From positions 1 through 11,306 of the forward strand of contig JADLGS010000020.1 of the NCBI GenBank assembly GCA_020849205.1: a stretch of 11,306 nucleotides of DNA, in the 5' to 3' direction. The stretch is from Candidatus Falkowiibacteriota bacterium. GTDB lineage: Bacteria; Patescibacteriota; Patescibacteriia; CAIXNZ01; JADLGS01. Within the stretch, counting starts at the first letter, position 1. Every line of letters begins with the position of its first letter. The position numbers were made by a program, and so were the translations under genes. Below are positions 1 through 5,714 of this stretch, piece by piece. The notes below the pieces were generated by a model, which worked only from the letters and a program-made list of their open reading frames with translations, did not search any database and was not told where the DNA came from.

Positions 1-522
1 CACTTGCGGCAACTCCAAGAGTCTTAAAGTGTGTGCAACGCTACTACGCGACTTTCCGACGCGCTTTGAAACTTCTTCTTGTGTGAGATTAAACTCAGAC
101 AAAAGTCGTTCATATGACCGAGCCTCTTCGATAGCAGAGAGTTGTTTTCGTTGAATGTTTTCAATGAGAGCAATTTCTAATTTCTCTTGCTCCTTAACGT
201 CACGAATAATCACCGGCACCGTTGGTAACCCCAACGCTTTTGCAGATCGCAATCTGCGCTCACCAGCAATCAATTCATACGAACCATCTGCTCGTTTTGT
301 CGCTACCAGTGGTGAAATAATTCCATGAACTTTAATCGAGTTCATTAAATTTTCTAATTCACTTGGATCAAAATGAGTACGTGGCTGATGCGTATTAACT
401 GATATTTTTTGTGGATCAAGTTGCAAAATAATATCTTTTGAATCTATGACCGCTGGCGCAACTGAAACTGCGCTCGATGGTTTTTGTGGGATCAAAGATC
501 CAAGCCCCTTACCTAATGCCAT
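1..522 (-). CDS. parB: ParB-family chromosome partitioning protein, N-terminal 174 codons (runs off left edge)
   Basis: ParB binds centromere-like parS sites, spreads as a CTP-dependent clamp and stimulates ParA ATPase. The reading frame is open from the ATG at 522 to the window edge. Visible signatures in order are an N-terminal MALGKGLGSLIP, typical of ParB; NTHQPR at residues 42-47 (the family usually has NP.QPR); the GERRLR box at 87-92 (CTP/arginine-rich motif); ENIQRKQL at 121-128; and a helix-turn-helix, roughly 144-171, beginning FNLTQEEVSKR. The C-terminal dimerisation domain lies outside the window. The start is four bases after the parA stop, so the two are co-transcribed and probably translationally coupled. 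No clear Shine-Dalgarno sequence precedes it. I found no obvious parS palindrome in the window. The identification is secure; only completeness is unknown. Confidence 0.96.
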   Translation of the reverse strand, partial: MALGKGLGSLIPQKPSSAVSVAPAVIDSKDIILQLDPQKISVNTHQPRTHFDPSELENLMNSIKVHGIISPLVATKRADGSYELIAGERRLRSAKALGLPTVPVIIRDVKEQEKLEIALIENIQRKQLSAIEEARSYERLLSEFNLTQEEVSKRVGKSRSSVAHTLRLLELPQV

Positions 523-526
523 ATGA

Positions 527-1318
527 TTAAGAAATTAAATTATTACTACTCACACTACTTTCTAGTTCAATGATTTCTCGAGCTAAACGTTCATATGCGC
601 TCGCGCCTTTGCACTCAGGGTCATACTCACAAATACTTTTACCATGGCTTGGCGCCTCAGAAAGTTTTACATTGCGAGGAATTACCGTGCGAAAAATTCT
701 ACTTGGGAAATACTGATACAACTGCTGCAATACATCGTCAGAAAGTGAAGTGCGTTTGTCAAACATCGTAATCACAGCACCCATGATGGCAAGTTCAGGT
801 TTAAGATTGTCTTGTAAAAGTTTTACGGTGTGAAGTAAGTGCGCGATTCCTTCGAGTGCGTAGTATTCTGCTTGCACAGGAATCAAGATTTCATCTGCCG
901 CCAACAATCCGTTAATGGTAAGTAGTCCAAGAGAGGGCGGGCAGTCAATAATAATATAGTCATAATGAGAGCGAGATTCGTGGAGCGCTTGGTGAAGTCG
1001 GAATTCGCGCTGTTCTTCATTTACCAACTCAATATTCGCGCCCGCGAGATCAAGAGTTGCTGGAGCAACTTTATAGCCAGGGATTGAAGTGTTACAAATA
1101 ATTTCTGGCATCGATTTTCTGCCAATCAAGACATCGTAAATACCGTGATTGAGATTGCGATAATCAATTCCAAGGCCAGAGGTAGCATTTGATTGTGGGT
1201 CTAAATCGACAAGCAAAACAAACTTACCAAGTCGTGCGAGGTAAGCGGCGAGATTGACTGAGGTGGTAGTTTTACCAACACCTCCCTTTTGGTTTACAAC
1301 AGCAATAATCTTTGCCAT
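527..1318 (-). CDS. parA: ParA/Soj-family chromosome partitioning ATPase
   Basis: This is a deviant-Walker ATPase that forms an ATP-dependent dimer on nucleoid DNA and moves ParB-parS complexes. The 263-residue length is typical of chromosomal ParA/Soj, without the N-terminal HTH of plasmid type Ia ParA. The Walker A motif KGGVGKTTT is at residues 11-19, with the signature lysine K11. The A' motif LVDLDPQSNAT is at 36-46 and the Walker B strand YIIIDCPPS at 121-129. The C-terminal half carries VIPRNVKLSEAPSHGKS, characteristic of Soj. The gene reads toward parB with a 4-bp gap, so they form an operon. Its extended -10 promoter ends only about 11 bases before the ATG and there is no Shine-Dalgarno sequence, which suggests a nearly leaderless mRNA. 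An IS481 element sits immediately upstream of the promoter. Confidence 0.98.
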   Translation of the reverse strand: MAKIIAVVNQKGGVGKTTTSVNLAAYLARLGKFVLLVDLDPQSNATSGLGIDYRNLNHGIYDVLIGRKSMPEIICNTSIPGYKVAPATLDLAGANIELVNEEQREFRLHQALHESRSHYDYIIIDCPPSLGLLTINGLLAADEILIPVQAEYYALEGIAHLLHTVKLLQDNLKPELAIMGAVITMFDKRTSLSDDVLQQLYQYFPSRIFRTVIPRNVKLSEAPSHGKSICEYDPECKGASAYERLAREIIELESSVSSNNLIS

Positions 1319-1329
1319 ATAATACGTAT

Positions 1330-1358
1330 AGTATATCAGATAAAATGGGGAAAGTGAA
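1330..1358 (-). promoter_or_regulatory. Predicted promoter of parAB
   Basis: On the minus strand, TTCACT (1358-1353) and TATACT (1335-1330) are separated by exactly 17 bp. The -10 box is preceded by TG (TGATATACT), an extended -10. The expected start point near 1323 leaves a 5' leader of only about five bases before the parA ATG at 1318. The left target duplication of the IS element (1359-1363) abuts the -35 box. Confidence 0.65.
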
Positions 1359-1363
1359 TTTGG
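1359..1363. repeat. Left copy of IS target-site duplication (TTTGG)
   Basis: TTTGG directly precedes the TGT end of the insertion sequence and is repeated exactly at 2480-2484 after its ACA end. Because the base before it and the last IS base are both A, a 6-bp ATTTGG duplication with the IS ending at 2478 cannot be excluded. Confidence 0.85.
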
Positions 1364-1395
1364 TGTGCTGGTCCATATGATATGGTGCAGTTAGC
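1364..1395 (+). repeat. Left terminal inverted repeat of the IS481 element
   Basis: It reads TGTGCTGGTCCATATG and continues to TGCAGTTAGC. The reverse complement of the right end begins TGTCCAGGTCCA and also ends TGCAGTTAGC. The outer GGTCCA block and inner TGCAGTTAGC block match exactly, with one base of length difference between them. Confidence 0.88.
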
Positions 1396-1407
1396 ACTTT
1401 TCAAAAT

Positions 1408-2451
1408 ATGAAACATCGATATAGTGGTAACCATATGCGAATATATGGCTCAATACTGCCTGGCGCGGCATCAATAGCGCGATATGGGTTTGTCATCGAT
1501 AAGTTAACTCAAGATGCAAAGCAACGACTAAAAGTAGTTGGTTGGCATAATTCCCATAATAGCAACTGTAGTTTAACTGCGCGACATTTTGGTATTAGTA
1601 GAAATACAGTAAGTCGTTGGAGCACGCAACATAAAGTTGGTGGTGCGATAGCACTCAATGAACGATCGCGCAGACCACATAGGTTAAGACGACCTACAAC
1701 ATCACATAATGTGATTGTTTTGATCATTGGTGTACGCAAAGAATTTCCAACATGGTCAAAACATAAGATTTCAGCGTATCTAAAATGGAATCATCAAATA
1801 CTTGTATCGCCAAGTACGGTTGGTAGAGTACTGAAACGAAAGAATCTCATTAACCGTAAATCTTCTGTGAAACGCATTAGAGCAGCATTACGACCAAAAG
1901 CTCGATTTCCTAAGGGAATGATCATTTCAAAGCCAGGACAAATGATTCAAATTGATACTAAGTATATTGTAGTGTGTGGCGGTAGAACATTCTTCCAATT
2001 CACTGCGATTGATGTTTTAACAAAGCAAAGAATACTGCGTGTATATCCATCTCAATCCTCAAGGAATGGTGCAAAATTTTTAACGGACTGTAGAAAAGGA
2101 TTTCCATTTAAGATCATCAACGTGCAAACTGATAACGGAGCCCCATTTCTTAAGCACTTCGAAAAAGCATGCAAAAAGTATCGCTATCAACATTACTTCA
2201 TTGAGCCTCATCAACCAAAGCAAAATACTTTCGTTGAACGATCTCATGAAGCTGATGAATTTGAATTTTACAGACAAGGAAAGAAAAGCATGTTGCTACC
2301 TGTTATGAGGCAACGAATGCGAGAATGGCAAGATGTTTGGAATAACAGGCGTCCACATGAAGCGCTGGGGCAACTAACTCCTAAGATGTATTTCGAACGT
2401 TTAAATGAGATCACATTAGCAACAAAAGACTACATAATTCTTCAAAGCTAA
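1408..2451 (+). CDS. IS481-family DDE transposase
   Basis: A 347-residue transposase that cuts and joins the ends of its own element. The N-terminal half holds a helix-turn-helix around residues 54-72 (SLTARHFGISRNTVSRW) and a second DNA-binding region around 117-150. The catalytic core is of the rve/RNase H fold. D183 lies in QIDTKYI, D242 in VQTDNGAPF and E277 in FVERSH, giving a D-58-D-34-E arrangement typical of this superfamily. The C-terminal WNNRRPHEALGQLTP motif is standard for IS481/IS3 transposases. The stop codon lies within the right inverted repeat and the ATG is 44 bp inside the left end. An in-frame ATG at residue 10 is an alternative start. The frame is intact, so the protein is probably functional. 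Confidence 0.95.
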   Translation: MKHRYSGNHMRIYGSILPGAASIARYGFVIDKLTQDAKQRLKVVGWHNSHNSNCSLTARHFGISRNTVSRWSTQHKVGGAIALNERSRRPHRLRRPTTSHNVIVLIIGVRKEFPTWSKHKISAYLKWNHQILVSPSTVGRVLKRKNLINRKSSVKRIRAALRPKARFPKGMIISKPGQMIQIDTKYIVVCGGRTFFQFTAIDVLTKQRILRVYPSQSSRNGAKFLTDCRKGFPFKIINVQTDNGAPFLKHFEKACKKYRYQHYFIEPHQPKQNTFVERSHEADEFEFYRQGKKSMLLPVMRQRMREWQDVWNNRRPHEALGQLTPKMYFERLNEITLATKDYIILQS

Positions 2452-2479
2452 CTGCATCATATGTATCTGGACCTGGACA
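2447..2479 (-). repeat. Right terminal inverted repeat of the IS481 element
   Basis: It starts GCTAACTGCA, overlapping the transposase stop, and ends TGGACCTGGACA. It is complementary to the left end over most of its 33 bases. Confidence 0.88.
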
Positions 2480-2484
2480 TTTGG
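2480..2484. repeat. Right copy of IS target-site duplication (TTTGG)
   Basis: An exact repeat of 1359-1363, directly after the IS end. Its last two bases are also the first bases of a heptamer array. Confidence 0.85.
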
Positions 2485-2510
2485 AATATAGAATATGGAA
2501 TGTAGTATTG
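2483..2510. repeat. Degenerate 7-bp tandem repeat, four units
   Basis: Units read GGAATAT, AGAATAT, GGAATGT, AGTATTG. The first three are clearly related. The array resembles the AGGATAT array at 7602-7630, including the shared end GATGTAG/AATGTAG. It marks the target edge of the IS. Confidence 0.6.
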
Positions 2511-2569
2511 AATAGTTATTTTAAGAGTGGTTTAAGTATATAATAATAACTAGGAAAAACCGCCATTTG

Positions 2570-2579
2570 TGTGTACACA
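2570..2579. promoter_or_regulatory. 10-bp palindrome upstream of the orphan gene promoter
   Basis: TGTGTACACA is a perfect dyad ending 13 bp before the -35 box at 2593. It could be an operator, but a palindrome this short can occur by chance. Confidence 0.25.
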
Positions 2580-2592
2580 TTACCCCTTTATA

Positions 2593-2621
2593 TTGACAAA
2601 AGTATTGTTATTATGTAAATT
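2593..2621 (+). promoter_or_regulatory. Predicted sigma-70-type promoter for the gene at 2672
   Basis: A consensus TTGACA (2593-2598) is followed after 17 bp by TAAATT (2616-2621). The expected start near 2628 gives a leader of about 44 bases that contains an AAGGA ribosome binding site. Confidence 0.6.
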
Positions 2622-2671
2622 AAATTTATCTCAGTTGTGGGATAATTTGTACCTAACACAAGGAATGGGGT

Positions 2672-3154
2672 ATGAGAAAGACTGTAGTAGAGTTACATAA
2701 TCAAAAGGAACTAAAAGACTTTTACAAAGATCTTTATGGATTAGGATATTACAACTGGAAACCTGATGGGTTAAGCTTTATATATGCGACGTTCATATAT
2801 TCAGCAATCCATGATCTTGGATTTATCCTAGATGACTCAAGAACATTTCCGGCATTGACTGAAAATGTAATATTTTCACCTTCTGTCAATGGATTATATT
2901 GTTCCTATCAAGTACAACAGATTGTCAAATGGCTTGAATTGCATTTTCATGCAATAAATCAAGAGGCAGTGAAATTAATCGATACCGAACCAAAGCCAGC
3001 TAAGCCAATATTATTTTTATTGCGCTCTAAGGCTACAAAAAATCAATATTTTGAAGATGTATATCAAGACAGACGTAGCAAAATGATTCGAAAGCTCAGG
3101 CTGTACTACTCTTCGCTTGAGAACTATTTACTTCAAAATCAGACATCGGTTTGA
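2672..3154 (+). CDS. Unrecognised 160-residue protein
   Basis: I do not recognise a family. The ATG is supported by AAGGA at 2660-2664, seven bases upstream, one of only two convincing Shine-Dalgarno sequences in this window. The sequence is rich in Tyr, Phe and Leu, with no signal peptide or clear transmembrane segment. An aromatic-rich N-terminal half (residues 15-50, LYGLGYYNWKPDG) is followed by a probably helical, basic C-terminus (RRSKMIRKLRLYYSS). It is a self-contained unit: a consensus promoter upstream, a strong terminator 24 bp downstream, and the opposite strand to most other genes. It lies between an insertion sequence and tRNA genes, a position typical of accessory genes. The real reading frame is well supported by these signals; its function is unknown. 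Confidence 0.8.
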   Translation: MRKTVVELHNQKELKDFYKDLYGLGYYNWKPDGLSFIYATFIYSAIHDLGFILDDSRTFPALTENVIFSPSVNGLYCSYQVQQIVKWLELHFHAINQEAVKLIDTEPKPAKPILFLLRSKATKNQYFEDVYQDRRSKMIRKLRLYYSSLENYLLQNQTSV

Positions 3155-3177
3155 TACACGCTTTCAAAAAACATCAT

Positions 3178-3207
3178 TGCCGCTCCTTACGTAGGAGCGG
3201 CATTTTT
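3178..3207 (+). terminator. Rho-independent terminator of the gene at 2672
   Basis: A 9-bp GC-rich stem, TGCCGCTCC (3178-3186) with GGAGCGGCA (3194-3202), is followed by TTTTT. Confidence 0.9.
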
Positions 3208-3273
3208 AATTATGCATAATGCACAACATAACTAATAACTTCTAAGCTTAACAAGTAAAATATCAACAAAAAC

Positions 3274-3300
3274 AAAAAATACTCATTACTGAGTATTTTT
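3274..3300 (-). terminator. Probable terminator after the tRNA pair
   Basis: The stem ATACTCA/TGAGTAT (3279-3285 with 3290-3296, loop TTAC) is flanked by A and T runs, so it could act in either direction. On the minus strand it lies a few bases after the tRNA-Met CCA end and is followed by TTTTTT then GTTTTT. The stem is AT-rich. Confidence 0.6.
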
Positions 3301-3302
3301 AT

Positions 3303-3379
3303 TGGTCGCTGGGGGCAGAATCGAACTGCCGACCTCGGGCTTATGAGTCCCACGCTCTAACCTTCTGAGCTACCCAGCG
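3303..3379 (-). tRNA. tRNA with anticodon CAT, probably elongator tRNA-Met
   Basis: A full cloverleaf is readable on the minus strand. The acceptor CGCTGGG/CCCAGCG has a normal C1-G72 pair. The D arm is GCTC...GAGC, the anticodon loop CTCATAA, and the T arm GGCAG-TTCGATT-CTGCC, followed by discriminator A and an encoded CCA. The paired C1-G72 and the D arm argue against the initiator. The anticodon stem has three G-C pairs but an apparent A31-G39 mismatch. A tRNA-Ile read through lysidine modification of CAT is an alternative that sequence alone does not exclude. It lies 13 bp downstream of tRNA-Leu and is probably co-transcribed with it. Confidence 0.93.
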
Positions 3380-3392
3380 TAATACTTTAGGG

Positions 3393-3476
3393 TGCCGCGA
3401 GTGGGAATCGAACCCACACGCCCTTACGAGCACGGGATTTTGAGTCCCGCGCGTCTGCCAGTTCCGCCATCGCGGC
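3393..3476 (-). tRNA. tRNA-Leu(CAA)
   Basis: A class II tRNA of 84 nt without CCA. The acceptor is GCCGCGA/TCGCGGC. The anticodon stem CGGGA/TCCCG encloses CTCAAAA (anticodon CAA). A long variable arm spans roughly TGCTCGTAAGGGCGT, and the T arm is GTGGG-TTCGATT-CCCAC. After discriminator A the genome reads CCC, so CCA must be added enzymatically, unlike the neighbouring tRNA-Met. Confidence 0.96.
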
Positions 3477-3492
3477 ATAATAAAGTGAGTAT

Positions 3493-3521
3493 ATAGTAAT
3501 ACGAAATCGACGCGAAGTCAA
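3493..3521 (-). promoter_or_regulatory. Predicted promoter of the tRNA-Leu/tRNA-Met pair
   Basis: TTGACT (3521-3516) and TACTAT (3498-3493) are 17 bp apart on the minus strand. The expected start near 3486 lies about 10 bases before the mature tRNA-Leu 5' end. Confidence 0.55.
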
Positions 3522-3533
3522 TCCATGTTATTA

Positions 3534-4013
3534 CTAATTCAATACCCCTGAAACACCAAGTGTCAGTATCGTTACTATCACGCCGGCGATGGCAACGCCC
3601 GCGAGGGCGTAGAGAAATGCGCGTACTGGTTTGATGCCAAATAACCATGCCGCAACAGCACCCGTCCACGCCCCCGTTGCTGGAAGTGGAATGGCGATGA
3701 ATATAATAAGAGCAATTGCGCCATACTTTTCGTGCGAAGTGACGAATTTTGATCGAGTGCGCGCGAAGAGCCAGGTGAAAAATCTTTCAAACACTTTGAA
3801 ATGCTTTCGTAAAAAATTTGAGATCGGCTCGAGCAAAAGAAGAATAGGAAGTATTGGCAACATATTTCCTACCACACTCAAAATATATGCTTTTGGAATA
3901 CTCATACCATACACGGTGAGTGCTACCGGTAGCGCGCCACGCAATTCAATAATGGGCGTCGCAGCCAATGCAAGCGTCAATAGTTCACGATAATAACTAG
4001 TTATGATACTCAT
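3534..4013 (-). CDS. Small multi-spanning membrane protein, COG2426 / putative small multidrug export family (PF06695 type)
   Basis: A 159-residue membrane protein with about four to five hydrophobic segments. Two motifs identify the family: ELRGALPVAL at residues 23-32 in the first membrane region, and IPLPATGAWTGA at 108-119, matching the usual PLPGTGAWTGA signature. A basic loop (FLRKHFKVFERFF) lies between them. The family is annotated as putative small multidrug export protein, but transport has not been firmly shown and it may serve another inner-membrane role. I chose the ATG at 4013 because it follows the family start pattern and overlaps the upstream carboxypeptidase by only 17 bp. 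A longer frame from 4082 would overlap it by 86 bp. It is the last gene of the scpA operon and is probably translationally coupled. Confidence 0.85.
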   Translation of the reverse strand: MSIITSYYRELLTLALAATPIIELRGALPVALTVYGMSIPKAYILSVVGNMLPILPILLLLEPISNFLRKHFKVFERFFTWLFARTRSKFVTSHEKYGAIALIIFIAIPLPATGAWTGAVAAWLFGIKPVRAFLYALAGVAIAGVIVTILTLGVSGVLN

Positions 4014-4887
4014 ATAATTGTGATGAAATAAATTCAAGCGCTTTGATGTCGGCAAATCGAGATTCAATAGTTGTAGCGCCAAGTACGATCGCGCTTATAT
4101 TTCTTTTGTGTTGACCAGTAAGTAACGCTGCCAAGCAATACCCTGCTTGCGGAAGATATCCCGTCTTTGCAGTAATAATTTCAAGATACGATGAACTCGT
4201 AAGATAATTAGTTGCTACCACCTTCACATCACGTACTTCTTCTTGATACTTAACTTCAAATGAATATGATGATCGCGTTGTCGCGTCTGCAATCAAAGGC
4301 TGACTTCGTGCCGCGCGAAGTAGTAGTACTAAGTCGTGCGCAGTGCTCACATTCCCGGCATCAAGGCCAGATGGTTCGGTGAATTCTGTCGCCTGCATTC
4401 CCAAGCTTTGCGCCTTTTGATTCATCGCAGTTACAAAATCTTGCTTTGACATACCCGAAGCCCGCATGAGCAAGTACGCGCCTTCGTTATCAGAACCAAC
4501 TAATGTTGCGTAAACCAAATCCGCAACTCGAATCGACTCTCCTACCAAAAAGTGTTCAATACCTCCCTGATGACGATCCTCTTTTTGCATCACAATTTCT
4601 TTGTTCATGTCGATTTTTTGATCCAAAAATACCAACACCGTCATGAGTTTTGTTATTGAGGCGATCGATCGTTTCGTGTGCGCGTCTTTTTCATACAATA
4701 TTACGCCCGATGATTCGTCAATCAAAATAGCGCTTTGCGCAGAGAGTGGTACATCAATAATATCGCTTTGTCGAGGAGTAATACTTTGCGTCTCGACCTC
4801 TCGTTGTGAATCAATCAAAAGACTCTCATGAACAAAAGAATTCATGAGAGGTTGCGCTATTAATGCTATAAATAATTCAAAAATCAT
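3997..4887 (-). CDS. D-alanyl-D-alanine carboxypeptidase (serine peptidase family S11, PBP5/DacA-like)
   Basis: A penicillin-binding protein that trims the terminal D-Ala from peptidoglycan stem peptides outside the membrane. All three active-site motifs are present in the 296 residues. SxxK is S77-I-T-K80 within SIASITKLMT, SxN is S132-D-N134 within GSDNEGAYL, and KTG is at 241-243 within ITAKTGY. The N-terminus (IFELFIALIAQPLM) is a short hydrophobic segment that could serve as a signal or anchor. There is no PBP5-like C-terminal beta domain and no amphipathic C-terminal anchor, so this is a short DacF/VanY-independent form. The gene begins 47 bp after scpB, a gap filled by a 7-bp repeat array, and no Shine-Dalgarno sequence precedes the ATG. 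Its stop lies inside the next gene. Confidence 0.95.
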   Translation of the reverse strand: MIFELFIALIAQPLMNSFVHESLLIDSQREVETQSITPRQSDIIDVPLSAQSAILIDESSGVILYEKDAHTKRSIASITKLMTVLVFLDQKIDMNKEIVMQKEDRHQGGIEHFLVGESIRVADLVYATLVGSDNEGAYLLMRASGMSKQDFVTAMNQKAQSLGMQATEFTEPSGLDAGNVSTAHDLVLLLRAARSQPLIADATTRSSYSFEVKYQEEVRDVKVVATNYLTSSSYLEIITAKTGYLPQAGYCLAALLTGQHKRNISAIVLGATTIESRFADIKALEFISSQLYEYHN

Positions 4888-4891
4888 TATA

Positions 4892-4926
4892 TTAACACAT
4901 TACACGATACAGATTACACAATACAC
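4892..4926. repeat. 7-bp tandem repeat array, five units, between scpB and the carboxypeptidase gene
   Basis: Plus-strand units read TTAACAC, ATTACAC, GATACAG, ATTACAC, AATACAC in perfect 7-bp register. The array fills most of the 47-bp gap and ends five bases before the carboxypeptidase ATG, so it replaces any ribosome binding site. Confidence 0.75.
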
Positions 4927-4934
4927 TCTCAAAA

Positions 4935-5714
4935 TTAAATATTTTTTTCGTCGTCCTCTTCGTCATCGTCATCATACTCATCTTCATCATCATACTCATC
5001 TTCATCATCATACTCATCTTCATCATCTTCTTCCACCTCTTCCGACAGGGCAGACTTCTCTTCTGACTCCTGACTACTGATTTCTTCCAGCTGCTCGCGA
5101 GCGGCTGGATCTGACTTCTGAATCAGCTCATTTAATTCTGAGGTATCCCCTACAACTACTGCAGCGGCATCAGCGATTTTTGCAGGATTTAAAAGTTGTT
5201 GAATCAAAGTGTGGTCGTGTAATTTCTCGTATTCAGGAAGTTGAGATGCAGAAGTAATTCCTAAATATTTCAAGAAATCAAACGTTACTTGATACACCGA
5301 CAATAACCCTTGCTCATCTTTTTTTTCTTCAATAAAACCTCTCATAAGTAAATTACGCAAAATGAGAGAGCAATTCACTCCACGCAACATCTCCAATTCT
5401 GTTTTTGAAATTGGACCTCGATAAGCAATTACCGTTAACGTTTCAAGACTTGCAGGCGTTAAATCACCTGTCGTTTCTTCTTTGAGAAATTCAGAAATTA
5501 ATGAAGCGTTTTGCGCGCTCGTTGCTAACTGCGCTTTATCATCAATTCGAATTAGTGATACGCCCGATTCATCTGCAGGATATTTTTTTGCAAGCGCATC
5601 AAGCGCGTCCTGCACCTCTTGTTTCTTGGCGTTAGTTTTTTCCATCAAAAATTTAACCGTTAATGGTTTAATTGAGATGAATAAGAGTGATTCAATTTGA
5701 TTGATGAGAGACAT
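4935..5714 (-). CDS. scpB: Segregation and condensation protein ScpB with long acidic tail
   Basis: ScpB forms a dimer of tandem winged-helix domains that binds the kleisin ScpA and completes the bacterial SMC condensin. The start MSLINQIESLLFISIKPL matches the family N-terminus, so the ATG at 5714 is right. The diagnostic LTPASLETLTVIAYRGPISK segment is at residues 85-104 in the second winged helix, followed by RGVNC and YQVTFDFLKYLGI. After residue ~205 the protein departs from the core fold and ends in a run of almost only Asp, Glu and Tyr (roughly 226-256), including three copies of a DEDEYD unit. Acidic tails occur in some ScpB proteins, but this one is repeat-built. The start overlaps the end of the 377-residue gene by 23 bp. 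Confidence 0.95.
   Translation of the reverse strand: MSLINQIESLLFISIKPLTVKFLMEKTNAKKQEVQDALDALAKKYPADESGVSLIRIDDKAQLATSAQNASLISEFLKEETTGDLTPASLETLTVIAYRGPISKTELEMLRGVNCSLILRNLLMRGFIEEKKDEQGLLSVYQVTFDFLKYLGITSASQLPEYEKLHDHTLIQQLLNPAKIADAAAVVVGDTSELNELIQKSDPAAREQLEEISSQESEEKSALSEEVEEDDEDEYDDEDEYDDEDEYDDDDEEDDEKNI
4973..5026. repeat. Three perfect 18-bp tandem repeats inside scpB
   Basis: The unit CATACTCATCTTCATCAT repeats exactly at 4973, 4991 and 5009. Because 18 is divisible by three, copy-number change would lengthen or shorten the acidic tail by six residues without a frameshift. Confidence 0.95.

Larger units (their letters stand above)
1364..2479 (+). mobile_element. Complete IS481-family insertion sequence, 1116 bp
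   Basis: The element is bounded by imperfect terminal inverted repeats of about 32-33 bp that start TGT, flanked by a 5-bp direct repeat TTTGG, and holds one intact transposase gene. All three hallmarks of a recent transposition are present, with no frameshift, so it may still be active. IS481 elements usually measure about 0.95-1.3 kb and start with TGT, which fits. The insertion separates the parA promoter from whatever lay upstream and places the right end beside a 7-bp repeat array. Confidence 0.93.

Noticed and set aside
1-1318. Plasmid partition locus
   Set aside because: The short Soj-type ParA and neighbours such as scpAB, aspS and recO indicate a chromosome; no replication gene or origin is seen.
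3534-4082. Longer 182-residue form of the COG2426 membrane protein
   Set aside because: The extra 23 residues overlap the carboxypeptidase gene by 86 bp and do not resemble the family N-terminus; the start at 4013 fits better.
4844-5080. Plus-strand frame encoding a His/Thr/Leu repeat protein
   Set aside because: It is the antisense reading of the scpB acidic-tail repeats and has no start signals; the repetition explains it.
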